This document shows, piece by piece, positions 42,510 through 52,178 of a stretch of DNA of 64,000 bases. The DNA comes from Pseudobdellovibrionaceae bacterium (GTDB lineage Bacteria; Bdellovibrionota; Bdellovibrionia; Bdellovibrionales; Bdellovibrionaceae). The translations under genes and the position numbers were made by a program. Below the pieces are notes generated by a model. That model saw nothing but the letters and a program-made list of their open reading frames with translations, did not search any database and had not been told where the DNA came from. The stretch's first letter is position 1. Each line of letters begins with the position of its first letter. The stretch spans positions 51,722-115,721 of the forward strand of contig JALHMX010000008.1 of the NCBI GenBank assembly GCA_022843825.1. Direction: 5' to 3'.

Positions 42510-42644
42510 TCATAATCCACTGGTTTCCTGAACTACGCATGTTCAGAAATTCATTGATTTTGAAGCTAACAGACTAAATTATCGAACCCCTAAGTATTTG
42601 GCACGATTTGAATAAATTAGTTTTTTGAAATAAAATAGAAAATT

Positions 42645-42729
42645 TGGTGCCCAGTGAGGGAGTCGAACCCCCATGCCTCGCGGCGCTAGGTTCTAAGCCT
42701 AGTGTGTCTGCCAATTCCACCAACTGGGC
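42645..42729 (-). tRNA. tRNA-Leu (anticodon UAG), CCA encoded
   Basis: Reading the minus strand from 42729 gives GCCCAGTTGGTGGAATTGGC, with acceptor stem GCCCAGT pairing with ACTGGGC and a genome-encoded CCA at 42645-42647. The anticodon arm is CTAGG-CTTAGAA-CCTAG, so the anticodon is UAG, Leu. A long variable arm (class II, CGCCGCGAGGCATG region) precedes the T-arm GGGGGTTCGACTCCC. The total is 85 nucleotides. Its 3' end faces the accessory patch at 40.8-42.6 kb. Confidence 0.96.
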
Positions 42730-42759
42730 ACGCGTAAATAAAATATCAAAGATGAAAAC

Positions 42760-42780
42760 AGACGGCTAAGTTAACCGTCT
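42760..42780. terminator. Hairpin between gcvH and tRNA-Leu
   Basis: AGACGG (42760-42765) pairs with CCGTCT (42775-42780), with a little inner pairing. In the plus direction it is followed by a run of eight T (42780-42787), a good intrinsic terminator, though the nearest plus-strand gene ends 250 bases upstream. In the minus direction, which would end the gcvT-gcvH transcript, it is followed only by TGTTTTC, a weaker U-tract. It probably ends the gcv transcript, and may also block readthrough from the GFA gene. Confidence 0.6.
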
Positions 42781-42810
42781 TTTTTTTAAAACACAAGATT
42801 TTCTTTAATG

Positions 42811-43194
42811 TTAAACAATCAACTTCTTGTATTCAGGTGATCGCATAAGGTTAGCTAATTCTTTTTCAGTATCCATCTCGATCCGAACTAACCATCCGTT
42901 ATTATTAGGATCATCATTGATAGATGATGGATCATCAATCAAACTACTGTTCACTTCGATAACCGTGCCTGAAACAGGTGCATACAAATCAGATACAGCT
43001 TTAACTGATTCAACCACGCCAAAAGCTTGGTTCTGAGTTACTTTTTGCCCTTCTTCAGGAAGATCAACATAAACTACTTCGCCTAATTGATCTTGAGCAA
43101 ATTCAGTAATACCCACAGTTACGATATTTTCGTCTACTTGAGCCCATTCGTGATCTTTAGTGTAGTAAAAATCTTCTGGTATATGAAAAGCCAT
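42811..43194 (-). CDS. gcvH: Glycine cleavage system H protein
   Basis: The lipoyl carrier protein of the glycine cleavage complex. The 127-residue sequence begins IPEDFYYTKDHEWAQVDENIVTVGIT, has VYVDLPEEGQKV and the lipoylation site GVVESVKAVSDLYAPVSG, where the Lys of ESVKA is modified, and a final VRIEMDTEKELANLMRSPEYKKLI. All features match GcvH. It lies downstream of gcvT on the same strand, separated by 44 bases. A hairpin follows before tRNA-Leu. Confidence 0.96.
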   Translation of the reverse strand: MAFHIPEDFYYTKDHEWAQVDENIVTVGITEFAQDQLGEVVYVDLPEEGQKVTQNQAFGVVESVKAVSDLYAPVSGTVIEVNSSLIDDPSSINDDPNNNGWLVRIEMDTEKELANLMRSPEYKKLIV

Positions 43195-43238
43195 GTATCC
43201 TCCGTTAAATTATAAATTCAAAAAATAATAATTATTAC

Positions 43239-44327
43239 TTACTTCGTAACAAATGGGGTTTTAACGACAACAGCCTTAGTTAATTTTCCGCGGATGTCGA
43301 CGTAAATTTCAGAACCTTCACTTGAAAACTTGGCATCAACATAGGCTATTCCTATCGGTTCATCAAGAGTGATTGAGTGAGTTCCGCTGGTTGTAACCCC
43401 TAAAAGTTCACCTGCTGAATTTTTAATCTGATATCCCTGGCGGGGAATTCCTCGCTCCTTCATTTTAAAGCCGATCAGCTTGCGGTTTAGGCCCTTTTCC
43501 TTAACGGCCAATATGGCATTTTTAGACATAAAGTCCTTAGCTGTGGGTTTTATCGCCCAGCCCAGCCCAGCTTCGTAGGGATTAGTCGTATCATCAATTT
43601 CATGGCCATAAAGTGAATATTTCATTTCCGTTCGTAAAATATCGCGCGCGCCTAAACCCACGGGGACTGGCTTTAAAGGATGACTTAAAAGCGCCTGCCA
43701 CAACTTTTCTGTACCTGGGGCAGCTACGAATACTTCACAACCCGCTTCGCCGGTGTAACCGGTGGTCGCCACCATAATTTTGTAGCCTTGAAATTCTGAC
43801 TCTTTAATTTCATTGCGATTCATTTTAGAAACTGGAAAATCAAATATTGCATCACAAAGCTCTAAAGCTTTTGGTCCTTGAATAGCAATTTGCCCCCAAA
43901 GGCTGGATTCATCGTGAATGGAGGCATTAAATTTATTATTACTTTTCATCCACTCGAAATCTTTATCTTTATTCGAAGCATTTACACAAACTAAGTAATC
44001 TTCATCTTTTTTTAAACAGTAAATAAATAGATCGTCGACCAATCCGCCTGTATCATTTGGTAAAAGGCCATACTGCGCTTGTCCATCATTAAGTTTCGCC
44101 ACATCATTAGTGGTTAACCATTGCAACGTGGGTAAAGCGCTGGGACCACGAAATCGAATTTCACCCATATGCGAAACATCAAATAATCCAACATGATTTC
44201 GCGTAGAATTATGCTCGTCTTTAAGATTGGTGTACTGGATCGGCATATTCCAACCAGCAAAATCCACCATGCGGGCGTTAAGTTTTAAATGTTCATTATA
44301 AAGCGGGGTTTTTAAAGATTCTGACAT
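43239..44327 (-). CDS. gcvT: Glycine cleavage system T protein (aminomethyltransferase)
   Basis: The 362-residue T protein takes the aminomethyl group from the H-protein, releasing ammonia and making 5,10-methylenetetrahydrofolate. The N terminus LKTPLYNEHLKLNARMVDFAGWNMPIQY, the GLFDVSHMGEIRFRGP segment, TTGYTGEAGCEVF near residue 200, the catalytic region GLGARDILRTEMKYSLYGHEID near 230 and PFVTK at the C terminus are family features. It is the first gene of the gcvT-gcvH unit. No glycine riboswitch is seen in the 44328-44595 leader. Confidence 0.96.
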   Translation of the reverse strand: MSESLKTPLYNEHLKLNARMVDFAGWNMPIQYTNLKDEHNSTRNHVGLFDVSHMGEIRFRGPSALPTLQWLTTNDVAKLNDGQAQYGLLPNDTGGLVDDLFIYCLKKDEDYLVCVNASNKDKDFEWMKSNNKFNASIHDESSLWGQIAIQGPKALELCDAIFDFPVSKMNRNEIKESEFQGYKIMVATTGYTGEAGCEVFVAAPGTEKLWQALLSHPLKPVPVGLGARDILRTEMKYSLYGHEIDDTTNPYEAGLGWAIKPTAKDFMSKNAILAVKEKGLNRKLIGFKMKERGIPRQGYQIKNSAGELLGVTTSGTHSITLDEPIGIAYVDAKFSSEGSEIYVDIRGKLTKAVVVKTPFVTK

Positions 44328-44595
44328 ATGAAGAAACTTAGCATTGGGGAAAAAATTAGGCTAGGAAATTTAAAAATGTTTAATGGTGTCTAGCGAAGAT
44401 TATATGCTGTATAAATAACAGACGCATAATAGTCACCATCGACGATTCAAATTGATACAGTTCGGTTCTAATGTGTTTAAATGATAGCTTAAGGATGATA
44501 TAAAAGGAATAGCATTTGCACTTTATTATGCTTAGTTAATTGTTTTTTTTGATATAGGAATTTTTGGTCTTTAAGATTTGGAAAGATATAAGCTA

Positions 44596-45711
44596 ATGAA
44601 GCGACAAATTATGAGTAAGATTTTATTTTTATTGTTTTTTTTAGTTTATGCCGAGACTGGTCGAGCAAACGTAGTTTCCTGTAAGAGTATTTTTTCTACC
44701 CGTCAAAAAGTTTCAAGCACCATTGAAAAAGCAAGTATTGGGTTAGTTTCTGAAACAGCAAAATCGAATAGTTTAGTCATAGCTTATGAGAACGGCACTT
44801 TTGAAAATACGTACTTAGATATACTAAATAATTTGAATCCTGATGTTAGCGTTATAATCGCTACAGTTGAATATTTACGTTCTACTGAATCTTTAGACAG
44901 GCTGGTTAATATAAATAAGAATACGAAAGTTGTTGATCTGACGGATTTCTCTAGGAGCCTATGGACTAGGGATTGGGTGCCTCAAAAAGTAGTTCGTGCT
45001 GACGGTAAAACTGAGCTTGTGAGCTTAACCTATTATGCTAATGATAATTCTGATATGGCGGCTGCAAAGTTCGCGGAGTTTTTGCGCTTACCTCACTATC
45101 AGTCTTGGATTGTGGGAGAAATGGGAAATATTATGACAGATGGAAAAGGCCGATTATTTACTACAGAAAAATTGATAAGAGACAACATTAATGTTGATCC
45201 AAAGAGTTCGGATGATGCGAAGTCTAAAATTATACAAGAGCTTAAAAATGCTTTTTCAGTAGAAGAGGTCATTGTTGTTCCGCAACACCCACGTGACGGA
45301 GGCATTGGTCATATTGACTTAGTTGCTAAATATGTTGGATATATAAATGGTCGTGAAACTATTATAGTATCTGATTCTATTAAACCAACTGTTAAAGTTG
45401 TACTTGATAGTGTCGCTGATATTTTTGCAAAGCTAGATTATAATGTGTTAAGAATCCAAGAGTTTGAAGATAACATTGGTAAAGGTGCTGCAGGTTTTGT
45501 AAACAGCCTAATAATTAACGATACAGTATTTATTCCTATTTATTCTCGAGATAAAAATATTTCAAAACCAATAAAATATCTGCTCAATCTTGAAAAAAAT
45601 GCAAAAGAAATATACCAGTCTCTAGGTTTTAAAGTTATTGAAGTTGATTCATCCGAGCCGATTAGAGGAATGGGTGCTGTCCATTGTTTGACTTCTTGTT
45701 TATTTCTATAA
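44596..45711 (+). CDS. Secreted agmatine/peptidylarginine deiminase-like protein
   Basis: A 371-residue protein of the guanidino-group-modifying superfamily. It has an N-terminal signal peptide ending near GRANV. Motifs resembling those of the PPAD/agmatine deiminase group are SLWTRDWVPQ near residue 131 (compare WxRDxGP), GEMGNIMTDGKGRLF near 168 (compare GGNIxxDGxG), GGIGHIDLVAKY near 234 (the HxD motif) and MGAVHCLTSC near 358 with a catalytic Cys. Departures from the norm at the first two motifs may mean altered activity. ATG 44596 follows GGAAAG by ten bases. It could citrullinate prey proteins or degrade agmatine-like compounds; this is inference. Confidence 0.7.
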   Translation: MKRQIMSKILFLLFFLVYAETGRANVVSCKSIFSTRQKVSSTIEKASIGLVSETAKSNSLVIAYENGTFENTYLDILNNLNPDVSVIIATVEYLRSTESLDRLVNINKNTKVVDLTDFSRSLWTRDWVPQKVVRADGKTELVSLTYYANDNSDMAAAKFAEFLRLPHYQSWIVGEMGNIMTDGKGRLFTTEKLIRDNINVDPKSSDDAKSKIIQELKNAFSVEEVIVVPQHPRDGGIGHIDLVAKYVGYINGRETIIVSDSIKPTVKVVLDSVADIFAKLDYNVLRIQEFEDNIGKGAAGFVNSLIINDTVFIPIYSRDKNISKPIKYLLNLEKNAKEIYQSLGFKVIEVDSSEPIRGMGAVHCLTSCLFL

Positions 45712-45802
45712 CTCACATAATGTTACACGGTCTATATTGCTCAGAACTTTGTTAGTTTTTAATTCCAGGCAGTTTGAAGTGCAGCTATAAAAATGAAAAC
45801 TT

Positions 45803-46765
45803 CTAAGTAGTTGGTTTTTTTAAGCGAATTTCATTGGATTTAAGTATATAATCTTCAGATAAAGTCACCACATCCCCGCGGGGCAAGGTTTGTGGTTCAA
45901 TTTCTTTGTGCATCCATGTCAGGAATTCGCGCTCTTCACCACGGCAAATCAGTTGGCGGGTTTTGCCTTTTTCTTTCATGGAATCACCAATTAAACGAAT
46001 TTGATTAGCTGCTAAAGCAGCGGGTTTTTGCTTGCGCGCCAATAAGTAGCTGGTGGTAATCGTATTATTTTTAAAGGGTAGAAACTGCTCTAACTTTTTA
46101 AACCAATCAGGGGCTTGCACGTGAATGCGGTCATGGCACCAGTCAGTTTTAGAGTGTAACAATAGGGGACAGCGTTGTTGATGTAAACAGGGTGCCCACA
46201 TAAAGTATCCTGCTTCAATAAGCTTTTGGCGCAGTTCTAAAAGTTTACGTCCGTCATCGCGGGTGGAAGGCTCTAGAATCATGAGGGCTTCGAATTCATC
46301 CCAGCCTTCAGGAAGCTCGGTCATTTCAGTCAGCGAATAGGAAAGCGTAAGTAGACTTTTATTTTTTTGAAGATTAATTTTTTTAAGATCGCTAGTTATC
46401 ATCACCTTCGGTACTGATAACTGACTGTAAATATCTTTAAAAGCGTTAATAGCTTGTTGTGATTTTTCAATCAGAATTTGCGATTTCAACGACATATGAT
46501 TTTTTAATGCTAAGCTAGCAGTGCCAGGACCTGCTCCCCAGTCGACAGAGTGGTCTAAACCATTAAAGAATCCTACGTTTTGCCCTTGCTGTATCACACG
46601 AACATTGCGCAGATAATTCAGCGGAAAAAAGTAGTGTCGATAAGCCAACTGGCAGTAGGGGGACTCCCAAGGTGTCTGAGCGTCTGGATGAGCAATAAAA
46701 AAATCAGAAAGCCGTATTACGGCTTCGCTGAGATTTTTTAGTGACTGTTGTGGTTCTAAGAACAT
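45803..46765 (-). CDS. Rsm22-like (small ribosomal subunit) methyltransferase-family protein
   Basis: A 320-residue protein of the Rsm22/METTL17 family, related to SAM-dependent methyltransferases and linked to assembly of small ribosomal subunits. The motif I region is VDWGAGPGTASLAL near residue 74; LTLSYSLTEMTELP near 140, MILEPSTRDDGRKLLELRQKLIEAGY near 163 and the Cys-rich MWAPCLHQQRCPLLLHSKTDWCHDR near 190 are characteristic, and the four Cys could bind an iron-sulfur cluster as in METTL17. It precedes the NlpC-like gene by 11 bases on the same strand. Confidence 0.82.
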   Translation of the reverse strand: MFLEPQQSLKNLSEAVIRLSDFFIAHPDAQTPWESPYCQLAYRHYFFPLNYLRNVRVIQQGQNVGFFNGLDHSVDWGAGPGTASLALKNHMSLKSQILIEKSQQAINAFKDIYSQLSVPKVMITSDLKKINLQKNKSLLTLSYSLTEMTELPEGWDEFEALMILEPSTRDDGRKLLELRQKLIEAGYFMWAPCLHQQRCPLLLHSKTDWCHDRIHVQAPDWFKKLEQFLPFKNNTITTSYLLARKQKPAALAANQIRLIGDSMKEKGKTRQLICRGEEREFLTWMHKEIEPQTLPRGDVVTLSEDYILKSNEIRLKKPTT

Positions 46766-46776
46766 TAATTACATTA

Positions 46777-48246
46777 TTACAGGCGGCATTGACTAACGCA
46801 AGATTGATTAGTCATTTGAATTTTAGGAGCTATACACTGGCTTGTACCTTTGTGGCGGATAATCCCCCACGAGGAACTGCTCGGTTTTACATTTCGATTT
46901 TGGAATTTAGCTGTACATGCAGATTTTGCCATTGATACGAACAAAGTCTGCATTTTATAAGACTCTGATAAATAGTCTCGGGCTACATAGCGATTGATTC
47001 CAATTCCATTTTTACTAGGACTACTTTGCGCCACAGTAAAATCGAAATTTCTATAGTTAATTGTGCTGCACTGAGATTCAGAAGAGATGAGGTTTAATCC
47101 AAAGGGATCGTTCCCAACAGTGTCAACCATGACGACATGACCTACAACTGCGGCAATATCACCTGATTTAATGGTCTGTGTTGGGGTCAGAGTAATATTG
47201 TCGTAACATGTAAAACCAGAAGACGTAGCGCTTATAAATTTGGAGGAAGACTGCCGAATATAGATGGCTTTGTTATCAACGCCGGGTTTGTAGCGTAAAC
47301 CACCCACTGCTGCAGCTGCAGAAACTAATGCAGAACAATCCACGCCAAGTACGGTCGTGCCCGATCCCGCGTTCTTAAAGAAGTTTATAATATTTCCGGA
47401 CACACTTGGTTCACCACCGTAATCATAAATAAGTGGATTTGAATGCACATTAAAGCAAGAGCTTGAAGTTGTATTCCCAGCTACATTGACGTAAGGGTGT
47501 GTGCTCTGCACCTGAGATAAATTACCAACGACACGCCGACCGCCAATGCCATCGGGATGACTTCCTGGTAATCGTGTAATTCCCAAAACATCCTGAGTAG
47601 CGCCTGTTATTGGCGGGATTTCTATACTTTGACAGCTTTGATAGGCGGTCGCGATGACGTTGCTCATGCCAGCAGTCATGCGGGTGTAAGTTTGTGTTGT
47701 TGAAGCTGTGTCATCATCACCAGGAGGTGGAGGATTATTACGGGGATCTTCATTACACGCTAAATTAAGTGCGTTACTAAGGCTTTTAACTTTTGAAAAC
47801 TGAGTCGCTAGCTTGTTATTAAGCTGGATGTTAGCGGTAGAGGATTGATCTTCCATTTCCATCTCGATCAAAGTCTGGATATGTTCTTTGATATCAGAAA
47901 CATTTTTAGCTCGTCGAGAATCAGAAATAAGAATGTCAAAAATTTTATTATACTCTTGTTTAAAAATTTCTAGCTGCTCTCCGTCGTGGATATTTTGCTC
48001 TTTAGCAATCTCATCAATTTTCAAAGAGATTACTGATTTAAGTTCTTCTAAATCTGGTATTTCTTGTTGTTCATCTAAATATGAATACATAGAGTCAAAC
48101 ACTTTACTTTGCAGTTGTGCTTCGCAACCAATTCCTGATGTAGCTGTGTGACTTGAGTTTAAGATCGCATTTGAATGCTGCTTCATGCAACTTGAAGTTG
48201 CCGCCAATAAAAGTGGTAGGAGTATGATTTTTTTCATAACTCCCAT
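46777..48246 (-). CDS. Lipoprotein with NlpC/P60-like C-terminal domain
   Basis: A protein of roughly 489 residues. The signal peptide KKIILLPLLLAATSSC ends in a lipobox, so it is a lipoprotein. Residues 40-170 are charged helix. A Pro-rich linker (NNPPPPGDDD) follows. The C-terminal half contains GVDCSALVSAAAAVGGLRYKPG and later KSGDIAAVVGHVVMVDTVG, the Cys and His segments of NlpC/P60 (papain-like) peptidases, though the third residue is not obvious. Such enzymes cut peptidoglycan peptides. I start it at ATG 48246, because the extension to 48285 has no family support; ATG 48237 is also possible. It ends near the Rsm22 gene. Confidence 0.7.
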   Translation of the reverse strand: MGVMKKIILLPLLLAATSSCMKQHSNAILNSSHTATSGIGCEAQLQSKVFDSMYSYLDEQQEIPDLEELKSVISLKIDEIAKEQNIHDGEQLEIFKQEYNKIFDILISDSRRAKNVSDIKEHIQTLIEMEMEDQSSTANIQLNNKLATQFSKVKSLSNALNLACNEDPRNNPPPPGDDDTASTTQTYTRMTAGMSNVIATAYQSCQSIEIPPITGATQDVLGITRLPGSHPDGIGGRRVVGNLSQVQSTHPYVNVAGNTTSSSCFNVHSNPLIYDYGGEPSVSGNIINFFKNAGSGTTVLGVDCSALVSAAAAVGGLRYKPGVDNKAIYIRQSSSKFISATSSGFTCYDNITLTPTQTIKSGDIAAVVGHVVMVDTVGNDPFGLNLISSESQCSTINYRNFDFTVAQSSPSKNGIGINRYVARDYLSESYKMQTLFVSMAKSACTAKFQNRNVKPSSSSWGIIRHKGTSQCIAPKIQMTNQSCVSQCRL

Positions 48247-48333
48247 TTCGGCGCTTCTCGCGCTGGGCTTGAATTTTATAGACATCGTAGAAATACTTTA
48301 CATTACGTAAAGCATTTCTTAGGACATAAATGC

Positions 48334-49317
48334 TTAGACCTTGACCATTTCCATACAATAGTAATGGGGACAAACTCGACCTAAGCACTTGTTTTCTCCA
48401 GGACACTGGACGGAAGGCAAGTAAACTTGAACATGATTTCCGCGCGGAGCCCAGCGTGTTGGGTGATGTACTTTTACCGGAGAAAAAATAGCGTGCACAT
48501 TTTTATCAAGACTTGCGGCCAGGTGAGCCACTCCCGTTGAAGGTGCCAGAATTTTTTCGGCGTAATACAAAACTTGCAGTAGCTCTTCAAAATTTAATTT
48601 TGACTGAAGCCAAGTGACTTTTGGATGATTTTCAAACTCTGCAGAAATTTTTAATAAATAAGGTTGATCAGTATCCGTTCCAGTGACGACGACGTGTTTA
48701 CCTAAGTCGATTTGTGAATAGATGTATTCGATGTACTTACTTTGCGGCCAATTTAAGGCAGAACCCATCATTCCAGGATGTACGACGACAAATTCCCCTG
48801 ACCCTAAATCGTATTTATGAATAACTTCAGAGGAAGTGGGCTTTTTAAACTTAAAATAATTTTTTGATGTTTCTTCAGGTAGTGGACCTGTTATTTTTTT
48901 GATAAGATCTAGATTATATTCATATTCGTGTTTAATGGACTGAGAGCGCCTTTGCCTTAGACCATCATTCAAGAAAAGAAAACTATGCCACTGGCTTAAA
49001 ACACCGATGCGTTTTTTAATTCGGGCTTTAAAAAGTTCAAAATTAGTCCACCAAGGGCATTGAAAGCTGATCGCAATATCAAAGTGATGCTGATGTAAAA
49101 AATCAGACAACTGCTGTTTACTTCGCTCAACATCTTGTTTATCGAGTTCAATATATTTTCTTCTTTTTTGCCCTAAATCTAAGATCCGGCCTAAGCCTTT
49201 TTGTACAACCCAAGTTATATCGTACACGGACTCGTCCAAGACCTGATCTACGGGTAAAGTGCAAATCAAGTCTCCAATTTTATCTAGACGTATAAGTACA
49301 ATTTTTTTCTTGGTCAC
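48334..49317 (-). CDS. Glycosyltransferase family 9 (heptosyltransferase-like)
   Basis: A 327-residue GT-B enzyme of family 9, which includes the LPS heptosyltransferases. The N terminus IVLIRLDKIGDLICTLPV is the standard start, and VVHPGMMGSALNWPQSKYIE near residue 170 and ILAPSTGVAHLAASLDKNVHAIFSPVKVHHPTRWAP near 250 form the nucleotide-sugar-binding half. It ends in a Cys-rich stretch (CPGENKCLGRVCPHYYC) that is unusual for the family. It is cotranscribed with gcvP, whose stop is six bases upstream. It probably adds a sugar to the lipopolysaccharide core. Confidence 0.88.
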   Translation of the reverse strand: MTKKKIVLIRLDKIGDLICTLPVDQVLDESVYDITWVVQKGLGRILDLGQKRRKYIELDKQDVERSKQQLSDFLHQHHFDIAISFQCPWWTNFELFKARIKKRIGVLSQWHSFLFLNDGLRQRRSQSIKHEYEYNLDLIKKITGPLPEETSKNYFKFKKPTSSEVIHKYDLGSGEFVVVHPGMMGSALNWPQSKYIEYIYSQIDLGKHVVVTGTDTDQPYLLKISAEFENHPKVTWLQSKLNFEELLQVLYYAEKILAPSTGVAHLAASLDKNVHAIFSPVKVHHPTRWAPRGNHVQVYLPSVQCPGENKCLGRVCPHYYCMEMVKV

Positions 49318-49322
49318 TGATT

Positions 49323-52175
49323 TTAAGTATAATCACTTAGAGGCGGGCATGAACAGACAATATTTTTGTCACCATAGGCGTTATCTACACGTCCTACTGG
49401 AGGCCAGTATTTATTAGCACTTACCCAATTTAATGGATAGGCCGCACTTTCTCTGCTGTAGGGGTGGTTCCACTCAGTAGCCATAAGCACTTTTGAAGTG
49501 TGTGGAGCATTGCGAATAATATCTGGATATAGATCTGCTTCTTTTCGGATTTGAATCATGGCCTCGCAGAAGCGATCAATTTCTTTTTTGCTTTCAGATT
49601 CCGTCGGCTCAATCATCAATGTGCCGATCACCGGCCAAGACATTGTCGGGGCATGGAAACCAAAATCCATCAGTCGTTTTGCAATATCAGTCACATCGAT
49701 TTCATGAGACTTTTTTAAAGGACGGATGTCGATAATGCATTCATGCGCGATTAAACCCTCTTTACCTTTATAAACCACAGGAAAGTGTGGAGATAATTTT
49801 TTAGCGATGTAATTTGCATTTAAAATACTGACTAGAGTGGCTTGTCGAAGCCCTTCATCTCCCATCATGGTGATGTAGCTCCAACTGATGGGAAGAATAC
49901 TAGCGCTTCCCCACGGGGCTGAAGTGGTTGAAGAGATTCCATTTTTCGGACCACTTTCAGGAAGTAATGAGTGCCGAGGTAAAAATGGGGCAAGATGAGA
50001 TTTAACTCCAATGGGTCCAACGCCCGGACCGCCTCCACCATGGGGAATAGAAAAAGTTTTATGAAGATTCATATGGGAAACGTCCGGACCAAATTTTCCA
50101 GGCTTTGCTAAACCAACTAATGCATTTAAATTGGCTCCATCCATATAAACCTGGCCGCCGTATTTATGAATGACTTCACAAATTTCAACGATGGACTCTT
50201 CAAACACACCGTGAGTTGAAGGATAAGTGACCATTAGTGCTGCTAAGTTGTCTTTATATTTCTCGGCCTTAGCATTTAAATCCGTTAAATCAATATTTCC
50301 CTGAGTATCGCAGCTGACCACCACAACATGCATTCCGGCCATTACAGCAGAAGCTGGATTTGTTCCATGGGCTGAGGATGGTATTAGGCAAATATTTCTG
50401 TGGGCTTGATTTTTGGATTTAAAATACTCCCGAATAACTAAAAGACCTGCATATTCTCCTTGTGCACCTGAGTTCGGTTGCAAGCTGACCGCATCGAAAC
50501 CAGTTATGCCACAAAGTTTTTTCTCGAAGTCCTTTAGTAATTCCATATATCCTTGAGCCTGACTGATCGGTGCAAAAGGATGAATTTTATTAACTTCAGG
50601 CCATGACACTGGAAGTAATTCAGTGGCCGCGTTGAGCTTCATAGTGCATGAACCTAATGGAATCATTGAATGAGTTAAAGTTACATCCTTATTCTGAAGC
50701 AGATAAATGTATCGCATAAGTTCTGTTTCAGAGTGATAGCGATTAAATGTGGGATGAGTCATAAACTCAGACTGTCGTCTTAAGTCATTAGGCAATACTA
50801 AATCATCAGATAAAATTGAATCTACTGAGAAACTAAGATCTTTGCCCTGATTAAAAACTTTTAAAAGATTTTCTAAAGTTGAACGGTTAGTTGTTTCGTT
50901 AAGTGAAAAACCAACTCCGTCACTATAAAGACGCAAATTGATATTAAATTGTTCTGCAGTTTTCAGAAGCTCATTTTTTTTATCAGTTTTAATTTTTATA
51001 GTATCAAAGAAATTTTTATTCTCTATATTAAAACCCAATTGCTTAAGACCGGTTACTGCGGAACTCGTGTAAGCATGTACACGTCGTGCAATATTTTTTA
51101 ATCCCGTTGGTCCATGATAAACGCCGTACATGGCTGCAATATTAGCCAATAGGACTTGAGCAGTACAAATGTTGGAAGTTGCTTTTTCACGACGAATATG
51201 TTGTTCGCGTGTTTGCAAAGTTAATCGTAAAGCTTTGTTCCCCTGACTATCAATTGATACACCGACAATTCGGCCGGGCATTGAACGTTTGAAAACATCT
51301 TTCGTAGCAAGGAAAGCGGCATGAGGTCCGCCATATCCCAACGGTACGCCAAAACGCTGTGAGTTTCCAACAACCATATCTGCGCCCCATTCTCCTGGGG
51401 GTTTAAGCAGAGTTAATGCCAGCAAATCTGCAGAGGCTATAACTAAAGCTTGGTGAGCATGAATTTTTTCAGTTAGGGCAGTGTAGTTTTCAATATATCC
51501 TTCAGTGGTAGGGTATTGAAAAAAAGCGCAAAAAACATCAGTTTGACCAAAGTCAAACTGATGAGGATCCTGAATTAACATGTTTAAACCCAAAGGTTCA
51601 CTTCGAGTTTTTAAAACTTCGATCACATGGGGGTGCATCCCTGGGTGAACAAGAAAAGCATTGGCTTTTGCATTTTTACAAAGTGAATGAGCCATAATCA
51701 TGGCTTCAGCGGCAGCCGTTCCCTCATCCAGCAAAGAGGCATTCGATATTTCCATTCCCGTAAGATCAGAAATCATGGTTTGAAAGTTAAGTAAACTTTC
51801 TAGTCGACCTTGAGAGATTTCCGGTTGGTACGGAGTGTAAGCTGTGTACCAAACTGGATTTTCAAAAACATTTCTTAAAATAACAGAAGGAGTGATGGTG
51901 TCATGGTAGCCCATACCTATAAGCGATTCGAAAACTTTATTCTTCGACATGATTTGCTTCAACTGGCTCAGGATATCATACTCTGATTGGCCTGGGCCGA
52001 TGGCCATAGCTTCAGAATTATAAATATTTTTAGGCACTACTTTTGTGATCATCTCTTCAAAAGTATTGAAGCCTAACTCTTTTAACATCTGTTGTTGGTC
52101 TTCGTGATGAGGACCAATATGTCGACGAGTAAACTCTTGATGAGTTTCAAATAAACTTACAGAACGGTTTTTCAT
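49323..52175 (-). CDS. gcvP: Glycine dehydrogenase (decarboxylating), P protein
   Basis: The 950-residue single-chain P protein, which decarboxylates glycine using PLP and passes the methylamine to GcvH. It begins [20 protein letters not shown], and contains [22 protein letters not shown] near residue 130 and the PLP-Lys motif [18 protein letters not shown] near 690, as well as [14 protein letters not shown] near the C terminus. Both halves of the split archaeal type are joined. It starts three bases after the H1-like gene. It is separated from gcvT and gcvH by about 5 kb of unrelated genes. Confidence 0.97.
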   Translation of the reverse strand: MKNRSVSLFETHQEFTRRHIGPHHEDQQQMLKELGFNTFEEMITKVVPKNIYNSEAMAIGPGQSEYDILSQLKQIMSKNKVFESLIGMGYHDTITPSVILRNVFENPVWYTAYTPYQPEISQGRLESLLNFQTMISDLTGMEISNASLLDEGTAAAEAMIMAHSLCKNAKANAFLVHPGMHPHVIEVLKTRSEPLGLNMLIQDPHQFDFGQTDVFCAFFQYPTTEGYIENYTALTEKIHAHQALVIASADLLALTLLKPPGEWGADMVVGNSQRFGVPLGYGGPHAAFLATKDVFKRSMPGRIVGVSIDSQGNKALRLTLQTREQHIRREKATSNICTAQVLLANIAAMYGVYHGPTGLKNIARRVHAYTSSAVTGLKQLGFNIENKNFFDTIKIKTDKKNELLKTAEQFNINLRLYSDGVGFSLNETTNRSTLENLLKVFNQGKDLSFSVDSILSDDLVLPNDLRRQSEFMTHPTFNRYHSETELMRYIYLLQNKDVTLTHSMIPLGSCTMKLNAATELLPVSWPEVNKIHPFAPISQAQGYMELLKDFEKKLCGITGFDAVSLQPNSGAQGEYAGLLVIREYFKSKNQAHRNICLIPSSAHGTNPASAVMAGMHVVVVSCDTQGNIDLTDLNAKAEKYKDNLAALMVTYPSTHGVFEESIVEICEVIHKYGGQVYMDGANLNALVGLAKPGKFGPDVSHMNLHKTFSIPHGGGGPGVGPIGVKSHLAPFLPRHSLLPESGPKNGISSTTSAPWGSASILPISWSYITMMGDEGLRQATLVSILNANYIAKKLSPHFPVVYKGKEGLIAHECIIDIRPLKKSHEIDVTDIAKRLMDFGFHAPTMSWPVIGTLMIEPTESESKKEIDRFCEAMIQIRKEADLYPDIIRNAPHTSKVLMATEWNHPYSRESAAYPLNWVSANKYWPPVGRVDNAYGDKNIVCSCPPLSDYT

Positions 52176-52178
52176 TAA

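Noticed and set aside
42528..42546. CTGAAC/GTTCAG hairpin after the GFA gene
   Set aside because: It has a 6-bp stem and no T-run, so it is too weak to report as a terminator.
44328..44595. Glycine riboswitch ahead of gcvT
   Set aside because: No tandem aptamer with the conserved core was seen in the leader.
46741..46935. Plus-strand frame over the end of the NlpC-like gene
   Set aside because: It is antisense to a gene with recognisable domains and lacks a ribosome site.
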